Origin: Clostridiales bacterium
GTDB taxonomy: Bacteria > Bacillota > Clostridia > Oscillospirales > Oscillospiraceae
Direction: 5' to 3'
DNA: 64,000 nt
Assembly (NCBI GenBank): GCA_003150355.1
Contig: QAMJ01000012.1
Span: forward strand, 217,531 to 281,530
A model generated the notes under the pieces. It did no database searches. It was given only the letters and a program-made list of their open reading frames with translations, and was not told the origin of the DNA. A program made the translations under genes and the position numbers. Of this stretch, positions 17,042 to 25,318 are shown in pieces (position 1 is the stretch's first letter; every line of letters begins with the position of its first letter).

Positions 17042-20000
17042 ATGGAGAGACACTTCAAGACAATGGACGGCAACAACGCAGCCGCCCATGTATCCTACGC
17101 GTTTACTGAAGTTGCAGCAATCTACCCCATTACACCGTCCAGCCCTATGGCAGATTTCGTGGACCAGTGGAGTGCGGCAGGCCGTAAAAATATATTCGGC
17201 TCGACTGTAAAGGTTCAGGAAATGCAGGCAGAGTCCGGCGCCGCTGGTGCGGTCCACGGTTCTCTGAACGCAGGCGCTCTGACCACCACTTACACCGCAT
17301 CCCAGGGCCTGCTCCTGATGATCCCCAACATGTACAAGATCGCAGGCGAGCTGCTGCCCGGCGTGTTCCACGTCAGCGCACGTACCCTCGCAAGCCACAC
17401 CCTGAACATCTTCGGTGACCACAGCGACGTTATGGCTTGCCGCCAGACCGGTTTCGCGATGCTGGCCGAGTCCAACGTTCAGGAAGTCATGGACCTGTCC
17501 CCGGTCGCACACCTCGCGGCTATCAAGGGCAGAGTTCCTTTCCTCAACTTCTTCGACGGCTTCCGCACCTCTCACGAGCTGCAGAAGATCCAGGTCTGGG
17601 ATTATGACGATCTCAAGGACATGGTCGACATGGACGCCGTCAAGGCCTTCAGAGACAGAGCGCTGAACTCCGAGCACCCCGTAATGCGCGGCTCCCATGA
17701 AAACGGCGATATCTTCTTCCAGAACCGTGAAGCCTCCAACAAGTACTATGAGGCAGTCCCCGCAATAGTCGAGGAGTACATGGGCAAGATCAATGCCAAG
17801 CTCGGCACCGATTACCAGCTCTTCAACTACTACGGCGCTCCCGATGCTGACCGTGTCATCATCGCTATGGGCTCCATCTGCGACGTCGCAGAGGAAGTCA
17901 TCGACTATCTGACCGCTCATGGCGAGAAGGTCGGTCTTGTCAAGTGCCGCCTGTTCCGTCCTTTCTGCCCGGATAAGCTCCTTGCCGCCATCCCCGCGAC
18001 CGCGAAGAAGATTGCAGTCCTCGACCGCACCAAGGAACCCGGCGCACAGGGCGAGCCTCTCTACCTCGATGTCGTCACCGCGCTTGCTAACGCCGGCAAG
18101 ACCGACGTCACCGTTATCGGCGGCCGCTACGGTCTCGGCTCCAAGGATACTCCTCCCGCTTCCGTGTTCGCTGTTTACAACGAACTCAAGAAGGCGGAAA
18201 TGAAGCGCCAGTTCACCATCGGCATCATCGATGATGTCACCAACATGTCCCTCACCGAAGAGCCCGCACCCAACACTGCGGCAGAAGGCACCATCGAGTG
18301 CAAGTTCTGGGGTCTCGGCGGCGACGGCACTGTCGGTGCGAACAAGAACTCCATCAAGATCATCGGCGACCATACCGATAAGTTCGTTCAGGCTTACTTC
18401 CAGTACGACTCCAAGAAGACCGGCGGTGTCACCATCAGCCACCTGCGCTTCGGCGATAAGCCCATCAAGAGCCCGTACTACATCAACAAGGCCGACTTCG
18501 TTGCCTGCCATGTTCCTTCCTACATCACCAAGCACTTCCCGATAGTGCGTGACGTCAAGCCCGGCGGCGTGTTCCTCGTCAACTGCCAGTGGGATTTCGC
18601 ACAGCTCGAGCATCATCTTGACGCCGCTTCCAAGCGCTACATCGCGAAGAACAACATCCAGCTTTACATGATCGACGCTATCGACCTCGCAAAGAAGATC
18701 GGCATGGGCAAGCGCACCAACACCATTCTCCAGTCCGCATTCTTCTCCCTGGCAAAGGTCATGCCCGAGGCTGAGGCTATCCAGTACATGAAGGACGCCG
18801 CCCTGCACTCCTACCTGAAGAAGGGTCAGGACATTGTCGACATGAACTATGCCGCAATCGACGCCGGTGCTACCGCGTACCACAAGGTCGAGGTCCCCGC
18901 ATACTGGGCCGAGGCCACCGATGATGCCGCTGCCGAGTCCGTCACCGGTCTGCCCAAGACCGTCAAGATGGTCGAGAACATCCTCAACCCCATCGACAAG
19001 ATGGACGGCGACTCCCTGCCTGTTTCCACCTTTGTCGACCACGTCGACGGCACCTTCCAGCTCGGCGCTGCCGCATACGAGAAGCGCGGCATAGCCGTCT
19101 CCGTTCCCAAGTGGGACGCCGAGAAGTGCGTGCAGTGCAACCAGTGCGCATTTGTCTGCCCGCACGCTACCATCCGTCCCTTCGCGCTCACCGCTGATGA
19201 GGCTGCTGCCGCTCCCGAACAGACCAAGCTCGCCGACATCAAGGCCGGTAAGGGCAAGGGCGAATACAAGTTCACCATGGCCGTCTCCCCGCTCGACTGC
19301 ATGGGCTGCGGCGTCTGCATCAGCCAGTGCGCTGTCCATGCTATCGAAATGGTTCCCATGGAGAGCCAGATCGAGCAGCAGGAAGTCTTCAACTACATGG
19401 TCAAGAACGTCTCCGAGAAGAAGGATATGTTCGTTGCCGACAACGTGAAGTTCAGCCAGTTCGCGCAGCCGTACCTCGAGTTCAGCGGCTCCTGCGCAGG
19501 CTGCGCCGAGACCAGCTATGCTCGTCTCGTAACTCAGCTCTTCGGCGACCACATGATCATCTCCAACGCTACCGGCTGCTCGTCCATCTGGGGCGGCCCG
19601 GCTGCAACCTCTCCCTACACCGTAAACAAGGAAGGCAAGGGTCCCGCATGGGCAAACTCCCTCTTCGAGGATAACGCTGAGCACGGCCTCGGCATCTACC
19701 TCGGCCAGAAGAAGATCCGTGACGACCTGAAGAAGAGCGTCGAAGCAGTTGCTGAGAACGCTGAGAGCGACGAGCTCAAGAAGGCCGCTCAGGATTACCT
19801 CGCCACCTATGACGACGGCAGCAACAACCAGGAGCCCGCAAAGCGTCTTCTCTCCATCATCGAGGCAAACGGCGCATGCTGCGACGCTGCCAAGGAGATC
19901 CTCGCAAAGAAGGATTACCTCAACAAGAAGTCCGTCTGGATCTTCGGCGGCGACGGTTGGGCATACGACATCGGCTTCGGCGGCGTCGACCATGTTCTCG

Positions 20001-20569
20001 CCTCCGGTGAGGACGTCAACGTCTTCGTCTTCAACACCGAAGTTTACTCCAACACCGGCGGACAGGCCTCCAAGGCTTCCAACATCGGTCAGGTCGCTCA
20101 GTTCGCGGCTGCCGGTAAGGAGATCAAGTCCAAGTCTCTCGCCGAGATCGCTATGACCTACGGTTACGTCTACGTTGCACAGATCGCAATGGGCGCAAAC
20201 AAGGTCCAGACCCTCAAGGCTATCGCCGAGGCCGAGGCTCACAAGGGCCCGTCCCTCATCATCGCTTACTCCCCCTGCGAGATGCACAGCATCAAGGGCG
20301 GTATGGAGAACTGCCAGAAGGAGATGGAGAAGGCTGTCAAGTGCGGTTACTGGAATCTGTTCAGATTCAATCCGGACGCAGAGAAGCCCTTCACTCTCGA
20401 CAGCAAGGAGCCTGCCGGCGGTTACCAGGAGTTTCTGATGAACGAGGCGCGCTACAGCCGTCTGACCCGCGAGTTCCCCGAGAGAGCTACCAAGCTCTTC
20501 GCGGCATCCGAGGAGAACGCCAAGGAACGTTACGAGCACCTGCTCAAGCTCAAGGCTCTCTACGAATAA
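17042..20569 (+). CDS. nifJ: Pyruvate:ferredoxin (flavodoxin) oxidoreductase
   Basis: 1175 residues, the full single-chain length. Converts pyruvate and CoA to acetyl-CoA, CO2 and reduced ferredoxin, the central catabolic step in these anaerobes. Domain order: pyrimidine-binding domain from residue 1 (YPITPSSPMAD), C-terminal-swivel and gamma domains (GLGGDGTVGANKNSIKI near 425), ferredoxin domain with CVQCNQCAFVCP near 696 and CMGCGVCISQCA near 752, the proximal cluster SCAGCAETSYARL near 820, and the thiamine-diphosphate site GGDGWAYDIGFGG near 970 with NTEVYSNTGGQASKAS. Codon use is strongly biased to C-ending codons, unlike its neighbours, as in highly expressed genes. The ATG at 17042 has GGAG 10 bases before; an ATG at 17027 is in frame but has no site. 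Confidence 0.97.
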   Translation: MERHFKTMDGNNAAAHVSYAFTEVAAIYPITPSSPMADFVDQWSAAGRKNIFGSTVKVQEMQAESGAAGAVHGSLNAGALTTTYTASQGLLLMIPNMYKIAGELLPGVFHVSARTLASHTLNIFGDHSDVMACRQTGFAMLAESNVQEVMDLSPVAHLAAIKGRVPFLNFFDGFRTSHELQKIQVWDYDDLKDMVDMDAVKAFRDRALNSEHPVMRGSHENGDIFFQNREASNKYYEAVPAIVEEYMGKINAKLGTDYQLFNYYGAPDADRVIIAMGSICDVAEEVIDYLTAHGEKVGLVKCRLFRPFCPDKLLAAIPATAKKIAVLDRTKEPGAQGEPLYLDVVTALANAGKTDVTVIGGRYGLGSKDTPPASVFAVYNELKKAEMKRQFTIGIIDDVTNMSLTEEPAPNTAAEGTIECKFWGLGGDGTVGANKNSIKIIGDHTDKFVQAYFQYDSKKTGGVTISHLRFGDKPIKSPYYINKADFVACHVPSYITKHFPIVRDVKPGGVFLVNCQWDFAQLEHHLDAASKRYIAKNNIQLYMIDAIDLAKKIGMGKRTNTILQSAFFSLAKVMPEAEAIQYMKDAALHSYLKKGQDIVDMNYAAIDAGATAYHKVEVPAYWAEATDDAAAESVTGLPKTVKMVENILNPIDKMDGDSLPVSTFVDHVDGTFQLGAAAYEKRGIAVSVPKWDAEKCVQCNQCAFVCPHATIRPFALTADEAAAAPEQTKLADIKAGKGKGEYKFTMAVSPLDCMGCGVCISQCAVHAIEMVPMESQIEQQEVFNYMVKNVSEKKDMFVADNVKFSQFAQPYLEFSGSCAGCAETSYARLVTQLFGDHMIISNATGCSSIWGGPAATSPYTVNKEGKGPAWANSLFEDNAEHGLGIYLGQKKIRDDLKKSVEAVAENAESDELKKAAQDYLATYDDGSNNQEPAKRLLSIIEANGACCDAAKEILAKKDYLNKKSVWIFGGDGWAYDIGFGGVDHVLASGEDVNVFVFNTEVYSNTGGQASKASNIGQVAQFAAAGKEIKSKSLAEIAMTYGYVYVAQIAMGANKVQTLKAIAEAEAHKGPSLIIAYSPCEMHSIKGGMENCQKEMEKAVKCGYWNLFRFNPDAEKPFTLDSKEPAGGYQEFLMNEARYSRLTREFPERATKLFAASEENAKERYEHLLKLKALYE

Positions 20570-20593
20570 GCCGAAAAATCGCATAAACCATTT

Positions 20594-20624
20594 CAGCGCC
20601 CCGGTCACCCGGGGCGCTGATTTT
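20594..20624 (+). terminator. Terminator of the PFOR gene
   Basis: 11-bp perfect arms CAGCGCCCCGG / CCGGGGCGCTG with a 4-base loop, then ATTTTAG. Confidence 0.85.
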
Positions 20625-20733
20625 AGTTGGGCTCTGAACTAAAAACTGGATGTATCCGAAAAATTTGATTACTCCAGCCATTGGTATAGAGCCTACACTT
20701 TTACAAAAACCGCATAACAAGCAACTCTAAACA

Positions 20734-20763
20734 TTGATCTTTGTTCATGCAGCATGGTATTAT
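20734..20763 (+). promoter_or_regulatory. Promoter of the zinc-ribbon microprotein
   Basis: TTGATC, 18 bases, TATTAT, the -10 being extended (TGG-TATTAT). Confidence 0.55.
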
Positions 20764-20796
20764 ATTAGGCATAAATACCATTCGGAGGAAATGCGC

Positions 20797-20922
20797 ATGA
20801 AAGAGCTGTTCTTCTGCCCAAGCTGCATGGCAAAGCTCACACCGGAGGACGGGAAATGCCCGATCTGCGGCAGCGAACTGAATATAGAAAACGCGCCGCA
20901 TCGTCGTGAAGTGGTAAGCTAA
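20797..20922 (+). CDS. 41-residue double-CxxC zinc-ribbon protein
   Basis: MKELFFCPSCMAKLTPEDGK then CPICGSELNIENAPHRREVVS: two CPxC knuckles 15 residues apart form a complete zinc ribbon with almost nothing else. GGAGG is 8 bases before the chosen ATG; the ATG 6 bases earlier is too close to it. It has its own promoter and is not part of an operon. Such microproteins can be RNA- or protein-binding adaptors; function unknown. After the stop there is no obvious terminator. Confidence 0.65.
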   Translation: MKELFFCPSCMAKLTPEDGKCPICGSELNIENAPHRREVVS

Positions 20923-20990
20923 AAGTGGACACGGAGGGGGTACATTTTGGACAGCAGATGTGCCATAATAGGGACATGCAAAAGCACACC
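20923..20990 (+). mobile_element. Possible insertion-sequence end (remnant)
   Basis: AAGTGGACACGGAGGGGGTA and TTTTGGACA resemble the ends of insertion sequences that begin with TGTCCA-type repeats, and a promoter-like CATAATAGGGACA follows, but no transposase and no second end are present. Weak call from pattern only. Confidence 0.25.
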
Positions 20991-21023
20991 TCTGGAGATA
21001 TATCATGCTGCCCGGATAAAACA

Positions 21024-21061
21024 AAAGCACCGAAGCAAGCCAAGGCTTCCTCCGGTGCTTT
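21024..21061 (-). terminator. Terminator of tcdA
   Basis: Arms AAAGCACCG / CGGTGCTTT with inner GAAG/CTTC pairing; on the minus strand it is followed by TTTTGTTTT. Confidence 0.8.
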
Positions 21062-21068
21062 GTTATAT

Positions 21069-21773
21069 TCATTTTATCAGTTCCGTGACAACGTGCTGGC
21101 ACAGCAGCAGTCCAGCAGAGGCCGGGACCCATACGAGCGAACCGGGAACACTTCGCCGTCCGGGGGGCGGAGCCTCCAGCTGCTCCGGTTCCATCGGCTC
21201 CTCCGGGCTGAACACGACGGTGTGGTGCGTCACGCCGCGCTGCCGCAGCTCACGCCGCACGACGCGCGCAAGCGCGCAGCCGCTGGTCTTGGAAATGTCG
21301 GCGATCCGCAGCAGCGATGCGTCCTTCTTGTTCCCCGTGCCGAGGGCGGAGATGATCGGTATCCCGTGCTCCATGCAGCTCATTATCAGGTCGACCTTGC
21401 AGGAGACAAGATCGATCGCGTCGACGACATAGTCATAGTCACTGAAGAAGCGCTCCCGATCCGCCGCCTCATAGTGCCCCTCGATGCACTTCACGTCTAT
21501 ATCCGGGTTTATGTCCAGCGCGCGCTGAGCCATGACTGCTGCCTTGCCCATGCCGACGGTGGAGCCGAGAGCGCAGAGCTGACGGTTTATGTTGCTCTCG
21601 CCGACGGTGTCCTGATCGATAAGGGTCAGGCGGCCAACGCCCGCTCTCGCCAGCGCTTCGGCACACCATGAGCCGACGCCGCCGAGCCCGAACACGGCCA
21701 CATGGCTCCCGGCGAGCTTTTCCATCGCCTCTTCACCCAGCAGCATCCGCGCGCGCAGAGTTCTTTCATTCAT
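21069..21773 (-). CDS. tcdA: tRNA threonylcarbamoyladenosine dehydratase
   Basis: 234 residues of the ThiF/E1-like superfamily. The nucleotide loop is VAVFGLGGVGSWCAEALARAG near residue 27, followed by LTLIDQDTVGESNINRQLCAL (the conserved DxDxVxxSNxNRQ) and a C-terminal catalytic-region SGCALARVVRRELRQRG. Matches TcdA (CsdL), which dehydrates t6A at tRNA position 37 to the cyclic form using ATP. No sulfur-transfer partner is adjacent. Single gene. Confidence 0.9.
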   Translation of the reverse strand: MNERTLRARMLLGEEAMEKLAGSHVAVFGLGGVGSWCAEALARAGVGRLTLIDQDTVGESNINRQLCALGSTVGMGKAAVMAQRALDINPDIDVKCIEGHYEAADRERFFSDYDYVVDAIDLVSCKVDLIMSCMEHGIPIISALGTGNKKDASLLRIADISKTSGCALARVVRRELRQRGVTHHTVVFSPEEPMEPEQLEAPPPGRRSVPGSLVWVPASAGLLLCQHVVTELIK

Positions 21774-21802
21774 AATTTTTCCTCTTATTATCTGATGGTA
21801 AA

Positions 21803-21827
21803 AAGGCCGCCGATCAACGGCGGCCTT
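21803..21827 (-). terminator. Terminator of the parvulin gene
   Basis: 10-bp perfect arms AAGGCCGCCG / CGGCGGCCTT with a 5-base loop, followed by TTTTTACC on the minus strand. Confidence 0.85.
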
Positions 21828-21848
21828 CTGGTTTGCTTTATATGTGTT

Positions 21849-23402
21849 TTATTTGCCGACAAAGCGGATACCGCCGCCGACGGAGGTCTCATAAGCGGAG
21901 GTGAGCTCCTCGAGCCATGCATTCATATCGGAAGTGAGCAGGCTGTTCTTGGCAAGATAATCGCTGTACTGCTCGCCCTCGCCGACGAAGTACATCACAT
22001 GGTACCCGGCGTAGCTGCTGCTCTCGCCGTAGACGATGCCGGTGTCACCGGCCTTGTGACCGGCAAAGCAGAAGTCGTTGAACTCCTGAACCATCTGCCC
22101 CTTGGCGATGTTCTCATACAGGCCGCCGTTGGTGTTGGAGCCTTCGTCCTCGGAATACTTGTTTGCGAGCTCGGCGAAGCTGTCCTCGGTCTTATCGCCG
22201 GAGTTGAACTCGGCAAGGATCTCCTCGGCGCGCGCCTTGGCTGCGGCCTTGGCCTCGTCGGTGTAGGTGCCGTCTGCGGACTTCTCAGCCTTTATGAGGA
22301 TATGGCGCACGGAAACGGTGTTATAGTGGTTGTCGTCACGGCTGAGGAACACGACGACGTTATAGCCGGTCTCGCCGCTGTTTACCTCGGAGGTGATGTC
22401 ACCGGCCTTGCGGCTGGCGTTCTTGAGCCAGTCGGCCGCAACGCTGATGCTGCTGCCGGAGATGCTGGAAACTGCATTCGCGGTGCCGTCGATCCCGGCC
22501 TCGGTGAGCGCGGCGTTGAGCTTCTCTTCGCCCTCAAGCTTATCGTCGGCCTTGTTGTAGGCTGCGACTATCGCATCGGCCTTGGCCTTGGCGGCGTCAA
22601 GTGCTTCGGGGGTGACGGTCTGGGTATCGTTGCCGTCGGCGTCCTGAGTCGTGGTCTTCTCAGCCTCTACGAAGTAGTAGGCATAGCCGAACGTATCCCA
22701 GGAATCCTTGTTCTCTTCGTACTTTGCCTCAAGCTCATCGGAGCTGTATTCGAGAGAATTCTGCTTCTCGGTGCTTGCCTTGTTGGCAAGAGCGGCGTCT
22801 ATAGCAGCGCTGCGTGCCATCTCGACCGTCACACCCTGGCCGTAGTTCGCGGCGAGCATCTTATCGGCGCTGGCGTAGCCCTGAAGCTTTGCCATAGATT
22901 CAAGGTTCTCAAAGTTTGCGTCTACCTCGGCTATCTCATCCTCGGTGAGCTCGATGCCGTTTGCCTTGGCATAGTCGCACAGAGCCTTGACCTGAAGCAG
23001 TTCATTCTCAGCTGCGGTCAGGAACTGCTCTTTCCATGTGCCGCCGTAGGGGCTGGTCTGCTTGCCGAGGCCTCTGATGCCCGTGGAGGTATCAAGGCCG
23101 AGCAGCGAGGCATAGCTGCCGTACTGGTTGGCGGTGCTGTAATACTGCGTGGCATAGTGATAGCTGAGCTCGGAGGCGGAATAGCTCCTGTCGCCTACAG
23201 TATAGGCCGTGGTCTTATACAGGATCCCGGAGTCAAGGAAAATAATAAGCGCGATCAGCAGCACGACGCCGATGGTACCCAGCGTCCAGCGTCTCTTGCT
23301 CTGCGCCTTTTTGCTGGCCTCTTCCTGCGCGGCCAGCATCTTCTTGTCAGTACCGGCTTCGCGGGCGGCCTGACGGTTCTTCTTCTCGGTCGATGCACTC
23401 AT
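21849..23402 (-). CDS. Membrane-anchored parvulin-type peptidyl-prolyl isomerase
   Basis: 517 residues. A basic N-terminus rich in Lys/Ala is followed by one membrane segment at about 40-60 (GTIGVVLLIALIIFL), so the bulk lies outside the cell without a lipobox. A SurA-like helical region spans 70-340, containing inserted acidic repeats (QDADGNDTQT, NKADDKLEGEEK). The PpiC domain is at about 365-465 (VSVRHILIKAE ... FAELANKYSEDEGSNTNGGLY). It probably folds secreted or wall proteins, like PrsA but anchored by a helix. Own promoter, single gene. Confidence 0.88.
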   Translation of the reverse strand: MSASTEKKNRQAAREAGTDKKMLAAQEEASKKAQSKRRWTLGTIGVVLLIALIIFLDSGILYKTTAYTVGDRSYSASELSYHYATQYYSTANQYGSYASLLGLDTSTGIRGLGKQTSPYGGTWKEQFLTAAENELLQVKALCDYAKANGIELTEDEIAEVDANFENLESMAKLQGYASADKMLAANYGQGVTVEMARSAAIDAALANKASTEKQNSLEYSSDELEAKYEENKDSWDTFGYAYYFVEAEKTTTQDADGNDTQTVTPEALDAAKAKADAIVAAYNKADDKLEGEEKLNAALTEAGIDGTANAVSSISGSSISVAADWLKNASRKAGDITSEVNSGETGYNVVVFLSRDDNHYNTVSVRHILIKAEKSADGTYTDEAKAAAKARAEEILAEFNSGDKTEDSFAELANKYSEDEGSNTNGGLYENIAKGQMVQEFNDFCFAGHKAGDTGIVYGESSSYAGYHVMYFVGEGEQYSDYLAKNSLLTSDMNAWLEELTSAYETSVGGGIRFVGK

Positions 23403-23467
23403 CTTATGTCATCTCATCCTTTGCGTAATTTTCGCGTAATGCGTAGGTCATTTGAACAGACTAAAGT

Positions 23468-23496
23468 ATTATAACGCAAGTCTCCCCGCGATTCAA
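23468..23496 (-). promoter_or_regulatory. Promoter of the parvulin gene
   Basis: TTGAAT, 17 bases, TATAAT on the minus strand, 65 bases before the start. Confidence 0.65.
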
Positions 23497-23602
23497 GCCA
23501 TATTGCGACTATTCTCAAATTATTAAAATTAGTTTTATAATATAATGCTGTTTTCGACACGAATGTGTGTTAAAATAAATACGTTTCATCACGGAGGTGC
23601 CA

Positions 23603-24439
23603 ATGAACCGTAAGCTCACCGCGGCGGCTGCGGCAATCATGCTGACTGCCTGCATCGTTCTGGACAGCCGCTTCACCCTCGAAACAACCGAATACAGCGC
23701 GCGGTTCGACGATCTCCCACCGGAGTTTGACGGCTTCCGCATCGCCGTCCTCTCCGACCTGCATGGGATGAGCTTCGGCAAGGACAATTCCCGTCTCGTC
23801 CGCGCCGTGTCGGACGCGAAGCCCGACATGATCGCCATCCTCGGGGACATGATAACCTACCCATCCGATCTGCCCGCCTTTAAAAGTCTGCTCGACGGCA
23901 TTGAGGGCATCGCGCCCATATACTGTATAAACGGCAACCATGAGTGGGCAGCGCACTGCGTGGATAAGGTGAGGGAGCTTGCGCTCAGCCACGGCGCACA
24001 TTTTCTGAGCAACTCCTATGAGCCCTTATACTGTGGCTCCTCGCGCATCATCGTCTGCGGTGCGGAGGATAAAAACGGCCGCGCCGATATGGAGACGCCG
24101 CCGGAGCTTGCCTCAAGGCTGCGCGGGGAGTACCCGGACGACTTCGTCCTCTGGCTCTATCACCGCAATGATACGCTCACAGGCTTTCCCGGACTGCCGG
24201 TCGACCTCGTCCTCAGCGGCCACGCCCACGGCGGAATAGTCCGCCTGCCGTTTATCGGCGGCCTGCTCGATGTTCACCGCCGCCTCGGTGCGGAATACGA
24301 AAAGGGCATGTATGAAGAGAATAATACCGTGATGATCGTTTCGCGCGGGCTTGGAAACTCGATCGTTGTTCCGCGCTTTCTCAACCGTCCGGAGCTTGTG
24401 TGCGTGACCTTGTCAATTGATAGTAAGACTTCGGATTAA
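23603..24439 (+). CDS. Metallophosphoesterase, membrane-anchored
   Basis: 278 residues. An N-terminal hydrophobic segment (AAAAAIMLTACIVL, residues 6-20) anchors or exports it; the calcineurin-like catalytic domain follows with SDLHG near 53, GDMITY near 85, GNHEW near 113 and SGHAHGG near 205, supplying the two-metal site. This arrangement is like the YaeI/YkuE group, which act on UDP-sugar lipids or other phosphodiesters outside the membrane. GGAGG precedes the ATG at 23603; the GTG at 23597 overlaps it. No operon partner. Confidence 0.88.
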   Translation: MNRKLTAAAAAIMLTACIVLDSRFTLETTEYSARFDDLPPEFDGFRIAVLSDLHGMSFGKDNSRLVRAVSDAKPDMIAILGDMITYPSDLPAFKSLLDGIEGIAPIYCINGNHEWAAHCVDKVRELALSHGAHFLSNSYEPLYCGSSRIIVCGAEDKNGRADMETPPELASRLRGEYPDDFVLWLYHRNDTLTGFPGLPVDLVLSGHAHGGIVRLPFIGGLLDVHRRLGAEYEKGMYEENNTVMIVSRGLGNSIVVPRFLNRPELVCVTLSIDSKTSD

Positions 24440-24448
24440 CTTGCAGTC

Positions 24449-24474
24449 ATATATGCGGCACATCGTGCATATAT
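24449..24474. promoter_or_regulatory. Palindrome ahead of the small ORF and FMN reductase
   Basis: Perfect 8-bp arms ATATATGC and GCATATAT separated by 10 bases, 33 bases before the small ORF. Spacing of one helical turn suits a dimeric repressor; the regulator is unknown. Confidence 0.5.
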
Positions 24475-24506
24475 TGGTTGTATGCTGACTAAACAGGAGG
24501 TACACC

Positions 24507-24563
24507 ATGGATATAGATGATCTGATTTTCGGTGACTATAACCCCGGCCCCAGCCAGAAGTAA
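24507..24563 (+). CDS. 18-residue ORF (MDIDDLIFGDYNPGPSQK)
   Basis: An ideal AGGAGG 7 bases before the ATG and a TAA-TAA double stop frame an 18-codon acidic peptide ending in NPGPSQK. It is too short for routine gene callers. It sits 84 bases before the FMN reductase gene, with a stable hairpin between them, so it may be a leader peptide controlling the reductase, or a small secreted or interacting peptide. I know no homologue. Confidence 0.5.
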   Translation: MDIDDLIFGDYNPGPSQK

Positions 24564-24591
24564 TAAGGCTGGGCAATAACGAAATTACGGA

Positions 24592-24619
24592 CAGCGCCGT
24601 CAATATGACCGCGCTGTCT
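24592..24619 (+). other. Hairpin between the 18-codon ORF and the FMN reductase
   Basis: GACAGCGC-C-GTC pairs with GAC-C-GCGCTGTC (11 pairs, one mismatch, 5-base loop). No T-tract follows, so it is more likely an mRNA stability or translation element than a terminator. Confidence 0.5.
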
Positions 24620-24647
24620 GAAAACAAAAGAGAGAGGAAACAGAGAC

Positions 24648-25268
24648 ATGAAGGTACTGATGCTCAACGGAAGCTGCAAGGCAAACGGCAACACCTATCA
24701 GGCGCTTGAGGAGGCGGGCAGACAGCTCAAGGCGGAGGGCATAGATTATGAGATATTCCAGATCGGCCCCGCCCCGGTGCGCGACTGCATCGGCTGCGGC
24801 AGGTGCACGGATGAGGGCTGCGTCTTCACGGACGACGGCGTGAACGAGTTCATCGCCAAGGCGAAGGAAGCCGACGGCTTCATCTTCGGCACACCCGTAT
24901 ATTACGCCCACCCGAGCGGGCGCATTCTTTCCTTCCTTGACCGCGTGTTCTACAGCAGCGAGGACGCCTTCGCCTTCAAGCCCGGCGCGGCAGTCGCGAT
25001 AGCGCGGCGCGGCGGCACGACCGCTTCATTTGACGCGGTGAACAAGTACTTCGGCATATCCAATATGCCGGTCGTATCGTCGAGCTATTGGAACATCGCC
25101 CACGGCTGCACTCCCGGCGAGGTCACGCAGGACGCCGAGGGGATGCAGACGATGCGCAACCTTGCGCGCAACATGGCATGGATGCTCAAGTGCTTCGAAG
25201 CCGGGAAGGCTTCCGGAGTTTCCCTCCCCGCCATCGAGAGAGGGAGCAGGACTAATTTCATAAGGTGA
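24648..25268 (+). CDS. NADPH-dependent FMN reductase / flavodoxin-fold iron-sulfur flavoprotein
   Basis: 206 residues. Flavodoxin-like fold with the FMN phosphate loop LNGSCKANGNTYQAL at 6-20 and GTPVYYAHPSGRI near 85. A Cys cluster, CIGCGRCTDEGC at about 48-59, matches the [4Fe-4S]-binding motif of the Isf family, here CxxCxxCx4C. Likely carries electrons from NAD(P)H or ferredoxin to small acceptors. AGAGGAAACAG precedes the ATG. May share a message with the 18-codon ORF upstream. Confidence 0.88.
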   Translation: MKVLMLNGSCKANGNTYQALEEAGRQLKAEGIDYEIFQIGPAPVRDCIGCGRCTDEGCVFTDDGVNEFIAKAKEADGFIFGTPVYYAHPSGRILSFLDRVFYSSEDAFAFKPGAAVAIARRGGTTASFDAVNKYFGISNMPVVSSSYWNIAHGCTPGEVTQDAEGMQTMRNLARNMAWMLKCFEAGKASGVSLPAIERGSRTNFIR

Positions 25269-25273
25269 ACAAT

Positions 25274-25318
25274 GATTCCCCTCATCGGACTCCGCGTCTG
25301 ATGAAGGGGATCGTTTTT
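25274..25318 (+). terminator. Terminator of the FMN reductase gene
   Basis: GATTCCCCTCATC-GAC pairs with GTC-GATGAAGGGGATC, then GTTTTTAT. Confidence 0.8.

Noticed and set aside
17039..20608. A 1189-codon open frame antisense to the whole PFOR gene
   Set aside because: It is a by-product of the strong C-ending codon bias of PFOR, which removes stop codons on the other strand. Composition (long runs of Leu, Asp, Gly, Val) is not protein-like and there is no start signal.
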